Positions 41,326 to 49,452 of a DNA stretch of 64,000 nt are shown piece by piece. Location: NCBI RefSeq assembly GCF_018403325.1, contig NZ_BOSL01000002.1, positions 248,001 to 312,000 on the forward strand, read 5' to 3'. A program made the position numbers and the translations under genes. How positions within the stretch are numbered: the stretch's first letter is position 1; every line of letters begins with the position of its first letter. The notes below the pieces were generated by a model. The model saw only the letters and a program-made list of their open reading frames with translations. It did no database searches and had not been told where the DNA came from. This stretch comes from Paenibacillus vini. GTDB taxonomy: Bacteria; Bacillota; Bacilli; Paenibacillales; Paenibacillaceae.

Positions 41326-42543
41326 ATGAACGGAAAAAAAATTCTGCTTGGCGTAACCGGAGGCATTGCCGCCTTTAAAGCGGCTTCGTTGTGCAGCAAG
41401 CTCGTACAGCAAGGGGCGGAGGTCCGCGTTATTATGACGGAATCGGCCACGAAGTTTATTACGGAGCTGACCTTGCAGGCCTTGTCTAAAAATCCGGTGT
41501 ACACCGATACTTTTGATGAAAAGAATCCGATGACTATCGCCCATATCGATTTGGCCGACTGGGCCGATCTGGTATTGATCGCACCGGCGACGGCTAACAT
41601 CATCGGGAAGATGGCGGCGGGCATCGCCGATGATATGCTCTCGACGACGCTGCTTGCTACCCAGGCGCCAATTATGCTGGCGCCCGCGATGAATGTGCAC
41701 ATGTATGTGCATCCGGCGGTAACCCGGAACCTTGCCGAGCTCGCCGCTCGCGGCGTTATGATGGTGGAGCCGGGGGAAGGGCTGCTAGCTTGCGGCTACA
41801 CCGGCAAAGGTCGGATGGAAGAACCCGAGAGCATCGTGGCCGTGGTGAGTTCTTATTTTGAACGTCAGAAACAGCGGGATACACTGCCTTTATCAGGAAA
41901 AAAAGTGGTAGTGACCGCCGGAGGAACCGTTGAACGGATTGATCCGGTCCGTTATATTACCAACGACTCTTCGGGTAAAATGGGCTTCGCGATAGCGAAA
42001 GCGGCTCATGCATTAGGGGCAGACGTCACTTTGCTCGCAGCAAACACGCATTTGCCAATGCCGGCTGGAGTCCGGGTAGTTCATCTGGAATCCGCCCAGG
42101 AAATGTATGAAGCAGCATTAGCGGAATGGAGCGATACCGATATCCTGGTAAAAGCCGCTGCCGTGGCGGATTACCGGCCCAAGGAAGTGTCGGATCGTAA
42201 AATCAAAAAATCCGGAGATACGATGACTTTGGAGCTGGTTAAAAATATCGATATTTTGGAGTCGTTGGGCAAACAAAAAACGAAGCAGCTGCTGATCGGC
42301 TTTGCAGCCGAAACAAATGACCTGGAGAAGTATGCCATGGATAAGCTTCAGCGGAAAAATTGCGATCTCCTCGTTGCAAATGACGTCACCCGGGAAGGCG
42401 CCGGCTTTGGCACAGACACGAACCTGGTGAATATTTACGACAAGGCCGGTCTGGTTGAATCTCTGCCGCTTTTAGCCAAGGATGAGCTGGGGATGCGGAT
42501 CATGGAGATAGCGGCAGGGCGATTACCGGGAGTGATTCAATGA
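41326..42543 (+). CDS. coaBC: Bifunctional phosphopantothenoylcysteine decarboxylase / phosphopantothenate-cysteine ligase
   Basis: Two steps of coenzyme A synthesis in one 405-residue protein. The CoaC flavoprotein domain (about 1-185) has GVTGGIAAFKA, the PAMNVHMY motif and the active-site flap Cys in LACGYTGKGRM. The CoaB ligase domain (about 190-400) has VTAGGTVERIDPVRYITN and AAVADYRP. ATG 41326 follows GAGGGG. It ends overlapping priA by four bases (ATGA). Confidence 0.96.
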   Translation: MNGKKILLGVTGGIAAFKAASLCSKLVQQGAEVRVIMTESATKFITELTLQALSKNPVYTDTFDEKNPMTIAHIDLADWADLVLIAPATANIIGKMAAGIADDMLSTTLLATQAPIMLAPAMNVHMYVHPAVTRNLAELAARGVMMVEPGEGLLACGYTGKGRMEEPESIVAVVSSYFERQKQRDTLPLSGKKVVVTAGGTVERIDPVRYITNDSSGKMGFAIAKAAHALGADVTLLAANTHLPMPAGVRVVHLESAQEMYEAALAEWSDTDILVKAAAVADYRPKEVSDRKIKKSGDTMTLELVKNIDILESLGKQKTKQLLIGFAAETNDLEKYAMDKLQRKNCDLLVANDVTREGAGFGTDTNLVNIYDKAGLVESLPLLAKDELGMRIMEIAAGRLPGVIQ

Positions 42544-45104
42544 CGTACAAGGTTGCCAAAGTCATAGTCGATGTGCCGAGCCGGGAGACCGATCGGCCTT
42601 TTGACTATTTAATCCCGGATGAGCTGAAGGGTTGGATTGAAGTAGGAAGCCGGGTCGGCGTTCCGTTTGGACGGAGGACGGTTCAGGGATTTGTTCTGTC
42701 GCTGCACCGGGAGTCGGACATGGACCCGGCTCGGATGAAGCCGATCCAGGAACTGCTGGATTTAATGCCTCCACTACCGCCGGACCTCGTTGAAATGGCA
42801 GAGTGGATGAGCCGGAAATATGCCTGCAGCATGATCTCGGCACTGCAGGTGATGATCCCCGCCGCGCTTAAAGGCAAGGCGGAAAGATATATTTCCGTGG
42901 CCGAAGATGAAGGCGGACAAGACGCTTTGTCGGAGGCGGATGCAGAGGCTGGAAATGCCGATTCTGGCAGTTTATTCGTTGTTCCTGAGCTGCTTACGGG
43001 AGAAGAAGAGGAGATCGTCGCCTATGTCAAAGCAGCAGGACAGGTGACGATGGATCATTTGAGCGCCCGTTTTGCAGACCGGGCCGGTGATCTTAAGGGA
43101 CTTATCCGGCGCGGAATTCTGGCGGAAACGCAGATGATCAAGGACAAGGTCCGCAAAAAGACGGTAAAGACGGTGTCTGCCGCAGTGAGCGGCGAAGAAG
43201 CGGAGAGAGCGTTGGCTTCCTTTAGCGGACAGGCCCGGCGTCAAAAAGAGGTTTTGCAATTCCTGCTCGAGGTCGGTGTTCCGTTATCCTTGCAGGAAGT
43301 GTTGTCTACGTTGCGGGTAACCGCGGGGACGGTAGCCAAGCTGGCTGAAAAGGGCTTTGCGGTCATCGAGGACATAGAAGTGTTCCGAGATCCTTACCGG
43401 AATCGTAATTTCAAGGGTACCGATCCGCTAGAGCGGACGGCTGAGCAGGAGGTCGTGTACGGCAAGGTAACCGAAACTTTGGATGAACGAAGTTATGGCG
43501 TGTTTTTGCTGCACGGCGTGACCGGCAGCGGTAAAACGGAAGTTTATTTGCAGACGATCGAACGCTGCATCTCATTGGGGCGCCAAGCTATTGTGCTGGT
43601 GCCGGAAATTTCGCTGACACCGCAGATGGTCGAACGTTTTAAAGGACGCTTCGGCGGCAAGGTGGCGGTTATGCATAGCCGCCTGTCTACGGGAGAGCGT
43701 TACGATGAATGGCGCAAAATCCGCGAAGGCCGGGTACAGGTCGCAATCGGTGCCCGGTCCGCGGTGTTTGCTCCGTTTGCGGATTTGGGCTTGATCGTGA
43801 TGGATGAAGAGCACGAGACTTCCTATAAGCAGGAGGAAACACCGAAATACCATGCGCGGGATGTGGCGGTATACCGGGCACACCAGCATAACGCTGCAGT
43901 CATTCTCGGCTCGGCGACACCGTCGCTGGAGAGCTATCATGCGGCGCGTTCGCAGGCGGACGACAACTTTGCTCCGCTGTTGCTGGAGATGAAGCAGCGT
44001 CCTTCCGGCAGCCATTTGCCCGGGGTAAATATCGTGGATATGCGGGAGGAACTGCGGGATGGCAACCGCTCGATGTTCAGCCGGGCGCTGCATGAGGGAA
44101 TCGCAGCTCGGCTGGAACGGGGTGAGCAGACCGTTCTGCTTTTGAACCGCAGAGGACATTCCACCTTTGTGATGTGCCGGACTTGCGGCTATGTGGCCGG
44201 ATGTCCGGAATGCGATATTTCGCTGACCTATCACCAAAAATCAAACAATCTGCGCTGCCATTACTGCGGTTACGCCGCTCCGGCACCTTCGATCTGCCCC
44301 GAATGCAACAGCGAGCATATCCGGTATTTCGGGACCGGGACGCAGCGGGTCGAGGGAGAACTGGCGAAGCTGTTTCCGGGAATCCGGGTCATTCGGATGG
44401 ATGTGGATACGACAACGGAGAAAGGCTCTCACGAGAAACTGCTGCAAACATTCCGGGAAAAAAAGGGCGACGTGCTGCTCGGTACCCAGATGGTTGCGAA
44501 AGGGCTGGATTTTCCTGATGTGACGCTGGTTGGCGTAATCGCGGCGGATACGGCGTTAAACTTTCCGGATTTCCGTTCTGCGGAGAAAACGTTCCAACTG
44601 CTTACTCAGGTAGCCGGACGCGCCGGACGACATCAGCTTCCCGGCGAAGTGTTCATCCAAACCTACATGCCGGATCACTATTCCGTCATTCATGCCAGCA
44701 GGCATGATTATGGATCGTTCGTCCGGGAGGAGCTCAATCATCGCAGGGCGCTGCATTATCCGCCGTACAGCCGATTGATTCTGGTGACGCTGTCGCATGA
44801 AAAGCTGCCACTCCTGCTGCGGATGGCGGAGAATTTTGCCGGAGATCTGCGGGGCAAGGCCCAGCGGCTCGGCTGGTATGGCAACCTGGACCGCTTTGCG
44901 GCGGAGGCGCTCGACATCCTGGGACCCGTCGCTTCACCGATTCCGCGCATCAAGAACCGCTATCGGTTCCAGTGCATGGTGAAGTACCGCGGTCCGCTCG
45001 ACGCTGTCCGGCTGGTCAGGGAAACGGCGGCGGATACGCTGGCTAATCTGCGCGACGCATCGCTGCAAATCAGCATCGATGTGGATCCGCAAATGTTGAT
45101 GTAG
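42540..45104 (+). CDS. priA: Primosomal protein N' (PriA helicase)
   Basis: Replication-restart helicase of 854 residues that recognises stalled forks and loads DnaB. An N-terminal 3'-DNA-binding domain (about 1-110) is followed by a winged helix, then the helicase core with Walker A GVTGSGKTE, DEEH box MDEEHETSYK and GSATPSLESYH. A zinc module CRTCGYVAGCPECD with CHYCGY and CPEC interrupts the core, and motifs V-VI (GTQMVAKGLDFPDV, QVAGRAGR) follow. Translation is coupled to coaBC. Confidence 0.97.
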   Translation: MTYKVAKVIVDVPSRETDRPFDYLIPDELKGWIEVGSRVGVPFGRRTVQGFVLSLHRESDMDPARMKPIQELLDLMPPLPPDLVEMAEWMSRKYACSMISALQVMIPAALKGKAERYISVAEDEGGQDALSEADAEAGNADSGSLFVVPELLTGEEEEIVAYVKAAGQVTMDHLSARFADRAGDLKGLIRRGILAETQMIKDKVRKKTVKTVSAAVSGEEAERALASFSGQARRQKEVLQFLLEVGVPLSLQEVLSTLRVTAGTVAKLAEKGFAVIEDIEVFRDPYRNRNFKGTDPLERTAEQEVVYGKVTETLDERSYGVFLLHGVTGSGKTEVYLQTIERCISLGRQAIVLVPEISLTPQMVERFKGRFGGKVAVMHSRLSTGERYDEWRKIREGRVQVAIGARSAVFAPFADLGLIVMDEEHETSYKQEETPKYHARDVAVYRAHQHNAAVILGSATPSLESYHAARSQADDNFAPLLLEMKQRPSGSHLPGVNIVDMREELRDGNRSMFSRALHEGIAARLERGEQTVLLLNRRGHSTFVMCRTCGYVAGCPECDISLTYHQKSNNLRCHYCGYAAPAPSICPECNSEHIRYFGTGTQRVEGELAKLFPGIRVIRMDVDTTTEKGSHEKLLQTFREKKGDVLLGTQMVAKGLDFPDVTLVGVIAADTALNFPDFRSAEKTFQLLTQVAGRAGRHQLPGEVFIQTYMPDHYSVIHASRHDYGSFVREELNHRRALHYPPYSRLILVTLSHEKLPLLLRMAENFAGDLRGKAQRLGWYGNLDRFAAEALDILGPVASPIPRIKNRYRFQCMVKYRGPLDAVRLVRETAADTLANLRDASLQISIDVDPQMLM

Positions 45105-45146
45105 GCGGTCGTTTTTGACCGACCATCTGGCTGACGCAGCGAAGGC

Positions 45147-45327
45147 CCATTGGAAATATCCAATGGGGAGTGTGCCAAGTTGCTCGAAGTGAGGCTTTTA
45201 TTGGATATTTCCAATGAAATGATTGATAAAGCCTCGATTGGGCCAATTTTTTAATATTCTATTGGATATTTCCATTCGAATAACGTTTTAAGGGAGTATG
45301 TGCGCTTTTTGATTGGATATTTCCAAT
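45147..45327. repeat. Four copies of a 16-base palindrome ATTGGATATTTCCAAT
   Basis: The 45105-45408 gap holds no gene. Copies are at 45149-45164 (inverted, ATTGGAAATATCCAAT), 45200-45215, 45261-45276 (one mismatch) and 45312-45327, spaced 51, 61 and 51 bases. The arms ATTGGA/TCCAAT can form hairpins. Copy 2 is enclosed by GAGGCTTT (45191-45198) and AAAGCCTC (45228-45235), making a nested cruciform. Spacers share GGGAGTRTG words. No clear promoter for def is seen, although a T-rich stretch lies near 45250. Confidence 0.92.
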
Positions 45328-45408
45328 TAGAAGAGATGCGTTAGGAACCTCTGGGGCGTATTACTAAATAATATATTAGGAATAATTTCTTGAAAGATGG
45401 TGGATATT

Positions 45409-45891
45409 GTGGCATTGAGAATTATCGTAATGGAACCCGATGAAGTGCTGCACCAGGTAGCGAAGGAAGTCAAAAAAATTACGCCGAACGTGCAAAAGCT
45501 TTTGACCGATATGGCTGATACGATGTACGAAGCAGAGGGAGTCGGCCTTGCCGCACCGCAAATTGGGATTCTTAAAAGAGTAATCGTCGTTGATGTCGGT
45601 GACGACAACGGACTGATCGAACTGATCAATCCGGAAATTGTCTCCAAAGACGGAGAGCAATTTGGTCCCGAGGGCTGCCTCAGTATTCCGGGCTACCGCG
45701 GGGATGTTCGCCGAGCGCAAACGGTGACCGTTAAGGGATTGGACCGCAACGGCAACGAAGTTACCTATACGGGATCCGATTTGCTCGCCAGAGCATTCCA
45801 GCATGAAATCGACCATTTGAACGGTGTTCTGTATACCGACATCGCGGAACATGTATATGAAATTCCCCCTGAGGAAGAAGAGAAGGAGTGA
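45409..45891 (+). CDS. def: Peptide deformylase
   Basis: Removes the formyl group from nascent proteins (about 160 residues; iron enzyme). All three motifs are present: [18 protein letters not shown] and HEIDHLNG, giving the Cys and two His metal ligands. I prefer GTG 45409 because the product then starts like other Paenibacillus deformylases ([14 protein letters not shown]) and GGTGG lies before it; ATG 45397 is in frame. fmt starts seven bases after the stop. Confidence 0.95.
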   Translation: MALRIIVMEPDEVLHQVAKEVKKITPNVQKLLTDMADTMYEAEGVGLAAPQIGILKRVIVVDVGDDNGLIELINPEIVSKDGEQFGPEGCLSIPGYRGDVRRAQTVTVKGLDRNGNEVTYTGSDLLARAFQHEIDHLNGVLYTDIAEHVYEIPPEEEEKE

Positions 45892-45898
45892 TCTCTCC

Positions 45899-46843
45899 GT
45901 GAATATTGTTTTTATGGGAACTCCGGCATTTGCGGTCCCTTCCCTGGAGGCTTTGCTGAAGGAAGGTTATCATATCGTGGGAGTTGTGACGCAGCCGGAC
46001 CGTCCGCAAGGCCGGAAAAAAGTGCTTACCCCGACCCCGGTAAAAGAGGCTGCATTGAAACATGGTCTGCCGGTGCTGCAACCGCAACGCATGCGCTCAC
46101 CGGAGGCTGTGGAAGAGCTGGCCGCGCTGAAGCCCGATCTTATCGTGACAGCTGCCTATGGCCAGATTTTGCCCAAAGCGGTGCTTGACCTCCCGAAATA
46201 CGGATGTCTGAATGTCCACGGTTCTTTGCTGCCTAAGTATCGAGGCGGGGCGCCGATCCAGCGTTCGATCATTAACGGGGAACAAGAAACCGGCATTACG
46301 TTGATGTATATGGCCGAAGGTCTCGATACGGGCGATATGATCGCTAAATCGGTAGTACCGATTGAAGACGAGGATACGGCTGGCTCTATTTTTGAAAAGT
46401 TGAGCGTCGCTGGGGCCGAGCTTCTAATCGAACAGCTTCCGCTCATTATAGACGGAAAGGCGGAGCGGATTCCGCAGAATGATGCCGAATCCACTTACGC
46501 ACCCAATCTGTCCCGTGAAGATGAGCGGATCGATTGGAGCGCATCGTCGCGGGATATTTTCAATCGGGTACGCGGGCTGGTTCCTTTTTCGGGCGGATTT
46601 ACGACTTGGGATGGCGAAGTGTTCAAGGTATGGTCTGTCGCAAATCCTTCGCAAAGCGGGAAGGGAGCAGCTTCCGGACAAGCTCCAGGCACGGTGCTGG
46701 AACTGTCTCCTGCAGGAATCGAAGTTAAAACGGGTGACGGATCCGTGCTTCTGACCCGGGTTCAGCCCGCGGGCAAAAAGGCGATGGAGTCATCCGAATT
46801 TATCCGCGGCGGCGTGATGAAGAAAGGCACGGTCCTGTCATGA
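45899..46843 (+). CDS. fmt: Methionyl-tRNA formyltransferase
   Basis: Formylates initiator Met-tRNA (314 residues). Motifs include the GTPAFAVPSLEAL start, the folate and catalytic segment SLLPKYRGGAPIQRSIINGE with the conserved HGSLLP, and TGITLMYM. The C-terminal domain (about 210-314) has the beta-barrel form. GTG 45899 is preceded by AAGGAG ten bases upstream. It overlaps rsmB by four bases and forms def-fmt-rsmB with coupled translation. Confidence 0.97.
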   Translation: MNIVFMGTPAFAVPSLEALLKEGYHIVGVVTQPDRPQGRKKVLTPTPVKEAALKHGLPVLQPQRMRSPEAVEELAALKPDLIVTAAYGQILPKAVLDLPKYGCLNVHGSLLPKYRGGAPIQRSIINGEQETGITLMYMAEGLDTGDMIAKSVVPIEDEDTAGSIFEKLSVAGAELLIEQLPLIIDGKAERIPQNDAESTYAPNLSREDERIDWSASSRDIFNRVRGLVPFSGGFTTWDGEVFKVWSVANPSQSGKGAASGQAPGTVLELSPAGIEVKTGDGSVLLTRVQPAGKKAMESSEFIRGGVMKKGTVLS

Positions 46844-48288
46844 GCGCAGACAAAGGGCCAAACCGGAAACAAGGAAAAAGCAGTGGAGCTGGAAGCGGGG
46901 GAGGTTCCAAACCGGGCGGCGGACGGACTAAATCCGTTCAAACGACTGCTAGGGACACAGCGCTTCAGGTATTAACGGCGGTAGAACAAGAGGGGGCCTA
47001 CAGCAACTTGCTCCTGAACGGTGCGCTCCAAAAATCCGGCTTGTCCGGCGCGGATGCGGGACTTGCAACGGAACTTGTGTACGGGACGATCTCCCGGATG
47101 AACACGCTCGATTATTTTTTGGAGCCGTTTATTGCCAAAGGATTGGCCAAGCTGCAGCCTTGGGTTCGGAATTTGTTAAGACTCAGTTTTTATCAGCTGT
47201 ATTACCTGGATCGGATTCCACCTCACGCTGCGGTCAATGAAGCGGTGAATATCGCAAAACGCCGGGGACATCAGGGGATTTCGGGAATGGTGAACGGCGT
47301 GCTGCGTAATGTGCTGCGCAGGAAGGAAGAATTGGTGCTGCCGGAGGATTTGCCGCCGGTGAAGCGGATCGCGCTGCAGCATTCTCATCCGGAGTGGCTG
47401 GTAGCCCGGTGGGTAAAACAGTACGATGAAGCAACGGCAGAGGACATCTGCCGCGCTAACAATGAACCGCCTTCCGTCAGCGTTAGAGTCAACCGGTCTC
47501 GAGTTAGCCGGGAAGGGCTGCTTAATCTTATGCAAAAGCAAGGGCTTGAGGCTGTGTCTTCCTCTATGTCGCCGGATGGAATTCTGGTGGAAAGCGGAGG
47601 GAATATGGCGCTTACCCCTTGGTACAAGGAAGGCCTGTTGTCCATTCAGGATGAAAGCTCCATGCTGGTTGGAGAGGCCGTGAGTCCTCAGCCTGGAATG
47701 AGCGTGCTGGACTGTTGTGCGGCACCTGGCGGTAAGACATGCCATATGGCGGAGATCATGGATGGCAGTGGTAAGGTTATCGCAAATGACATCCATCCTC
47801 ACAAAGCGAAGCTGATTCAAGATCATGCAATCCGCTTGGGACTCGAGAATATCCAGACGTTGTCCGGGGACGCCTCCAAGCTTGCCGAGGAGTTCGAGCC
47901 GGAGTCTTTTGACCGTGTACTGCTTGACGCGCCTTGTTCAGGACTTGGCGTCATTCGCCGCAAGCCGGACTTAAAATGGGCCAAAACGCCCGGAGATATC
48001 AAGGAAATCTCTGGAGTTCAACGTGAATTGCTTGATGCCGTTTGCGGATTGGTTAAACCCGGAGGCGTGCTGGTTTACAGTACCTGTACCATTGAAAAAG
48101 CGGAGAACGAGGATATGGTCCGCTCATTTCTGGAGCGCCATCCGGAGTTCGAGCCGGCTGAAGAGCAGCCGGAGAGCTGGAAACATTTACGGGAAGCTAG
48201 GTCACGCGAATCGGTGGGGCTGCAAATTTTACCCCAGGATGCGCACTCGGACGGATTTTACATTGCACGGTTGGTCAAGAAGGCCTAA
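46840..48288 (+). CDS. rsmB: 16S rRNA (cytosine-967-C5)-methyltransferase
   Basis: SAM-dependent rRNA methyltransferase of 482 residues. A 40-residue Gly/Ser/Lys-rich extension (KQGKSSGAGSGGGSKPGGG) precedes the NusB-like RNA-binding domain (about 45-180). The catalytic domain has CCAAPGGKTCHMAE for SAM and the two cysteines in DAPCSGLG and YSTCT. The unusual N-terminal tail is probably disordered. A large hairpin terminator follows, so the downstream secreted genes have their own promoter. Confidence 0.96.
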   Translation: MSADKGPNRKQGKSSGAGSGGGSKPGGGRTKSVQTTARDTALQVLTAVEQEGAYSNLLLNGALQKSGLSGADAGLATELVYGTISRMNTLDYFLEPFIAKGLAKLQPWVRNLLRLSFYQLYYLDRIPPHAAVNEAVNIAKRRGHQGISGMVNGVLRNVLRRKEELVLPEDLPPVKRIALQHSHPEWLVARWVKQYDEATAEDICRANNEPPSVSVRVNRSRVSREGLLNLMQKQGLEAVSSSMSPDGILVESGGNMALTPWYKEGLLSIQDESSMLVGEAVSPQPGMSVLDCCAAPGGKTCHMAEIMDGSGKVIANDIHPHKAKLIQDHAIRLGLENIQTLSGDASKLAEEFEPESFDRVLLDAPCSGLGVIRRKPDLKWAKTPGDIKEISGVQRELLDAVCGLVKPGGVLVYSTCTIEKAENEDMVRSFLERHPEFEPAEEQPESWKHLREARSRESVGLQILPQDAHSDGFYIARLVKKA

Positions 48289-48365
48289 GCATTGTGATAT
48301 AAAGCCTGTATACGACATAACCATTTACGAATTTCGTTTACTGGTATATACTGGATTTGGTGAAG

Positions 48366-48410
48366 CACACCTTTATTATCGCATTGCGATGGATGAAGGT
48401 GTGTTTTTTT
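48366..48410 (+). terminator. Terminator of def-fmt-rsmB
   Basis: CACACCTT at 48366-48373 pairs with AAGGTGTG at 48396-48403. An inner ATCGC/GCGAT stem and a T run follow. Confidence 0.88.
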
Positions 48411-48465
48411 GTTGTTTCATTTTCCTAATATTATCAAATTAGTAATTCAAAAGGAGGTATGTGTG

Positions 48466-48486
48466 ATGCGATTCACGAAAGAGTAG
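48466..48486 (+). CDS. Six-codon mini-ORF with perfect ribosome site, possible leader peptide
   Basis: AAGGAGG at 48451-48457 is spaced eight bases from ATG 48466, which opens MRFTKE and stops at 48486, 36 bases before the stalk-domain gene. An 11-codon frame from ATG 48459 (MCDAIHERVGI) is worse spaced. Such a strong site in front of a tiny frame suggests a leader peptide or the relic of an inserted or deleted start. I cannot tell which. Confidence 0.35.
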   Translation: MRFTKE

Positions 48487-48522
48487 GTATTTAGGATACT
48501 TTTCGGAGAGGAAGATTTTATC

Positions 48523-49434
48523 ATGAAAAAAATGCTCGGATTATTACTTTGCTTTTCAATTTGCGTTGCTTCATTCCCTGGGGAGTCTATTGCAGAAGCA
48601 GCACCCTCGGATAAGGTCATCGGTAGTCCTAAGCTTGCGGTCTTGGTTGATGGCCGAAAAGTAAAGTTTCAGGGGGGAGACCCTGTATCTGAAAATGGGC
48701 GAGTACAAGTGCCGCTCAGGGGGATTGGCGAAGCGCTTGGCGCGAAAGTGAATTTTAATGGAAACATGGTGACCTATACGAAGGAGAGTAAGGAGATTGT
48801 CCTTACACTCGGAAGTAAGGTAGCCGTTGTCGATGGCAAGAACGTAATGATGGACACCGCTGCCAAGGCGGTAAAGGGACGTACTTACGTACCCTTGCGC
48901 TTTGTAAGCGAGAACCTTGGAGAGCCGGTGAGTTGGGACCAGGTTGGCAACTGGGTTTGGATCGGGTCGAAGGAAGTGCCGACTCTGGAGGAGATTGGGA
49001 TAAAATCTCAAGAAATTGAGAGTTTTAAAGACCTTATAGACCCGGTAGATGGATTATACGATGGGAGAAAAGATGCATATGTATTTTCTTATGATCAATT
49101 ACCACTAAAAATCGGTGATCGGGTTGTGTATGACATATGGCAGGTTAAACAAGCAGGAAATAGCGGAATTCGAATTAGATATTCTTCAGGCAAGTCTACA
49201 ATTTATTATCTATCAGAGAATGTTAAAGGAGCACGTGTCCGGTATGATGTCGAAGGTATGCGGATAAAAAATGCAGATGGATCTATTACATTGACTTATC
49301 GCGTGGATTCTAGAAAAGATAAGGACTTAATTAATGATAACAACTATAAAAACTTCACAATCAATGAGGTGGATTATATAGCGTTCGATATTTCGTTTGA
49401 ATATATGTACTTTTTGGAAAATCCTTTGAAATAA
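48523..49434 (+). CDS. Secreted stalk-domain protein (copper amine oxidase N-terminal-like domain)
   Basis: A 303-residue exported protein. A signal peptide (about 1-27, ending near IAEAAPS) precedes two copies of the stalk fold of the copper amine oxidase N-terminal type, about 37-160. These are recognised by VLVDGRKVKF, VPLRGIGEALGAKV and the second copy with YVPLRFVSENLG and VSWDQ. In Paenibacillus such domains are common on cell-wall proteins and may bind wall polymers (family knowledge). The C-terminal half (165-303) shows a new, AT-richer codon style, is beta-rich and hydrophilic, and I recognise no domain in it. GGAGAGGAAG precedes ATG 48523. Only 18 bases separate it from the next secreted gene, so they are probably co-transcribed. 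Confidence 0.85.
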   Translation: MKKMLGLLLCFSICVASFPGESIAEAAPSDKVIGSPKLAVLVDGRKVKFQGGDPVSENGRVQVPLRGIGEALGAKVNFNGNMVTYTKESKEIVLTLGSKVAVVDGKNVMMDTAAKAVKGRTYVPLRFVSENLGEPVSWDQVGNWVWIGSKEVPTLEEIGIKSQEIESFKDLIDPVDGLYDGRKDAYVFSYDQLPLKIGDRVVYDIWQVKQAGNSGIRIRYSSGKSTIYYLSENVKGARVRYDVEGMRIKNADGSITLTYRVDSRKDKDLINDNNYKNFTINEVDYIAFDISFEYMYFLENPLK

Positions 49435-49452
49435 AGAAGGTGCATTTTTAGA

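Noticed and set aside
45327-45852. Minus-strand frames of 106 and 158 codons across def
   Set aside because: Both are antisense to conserved deformylase motifs.
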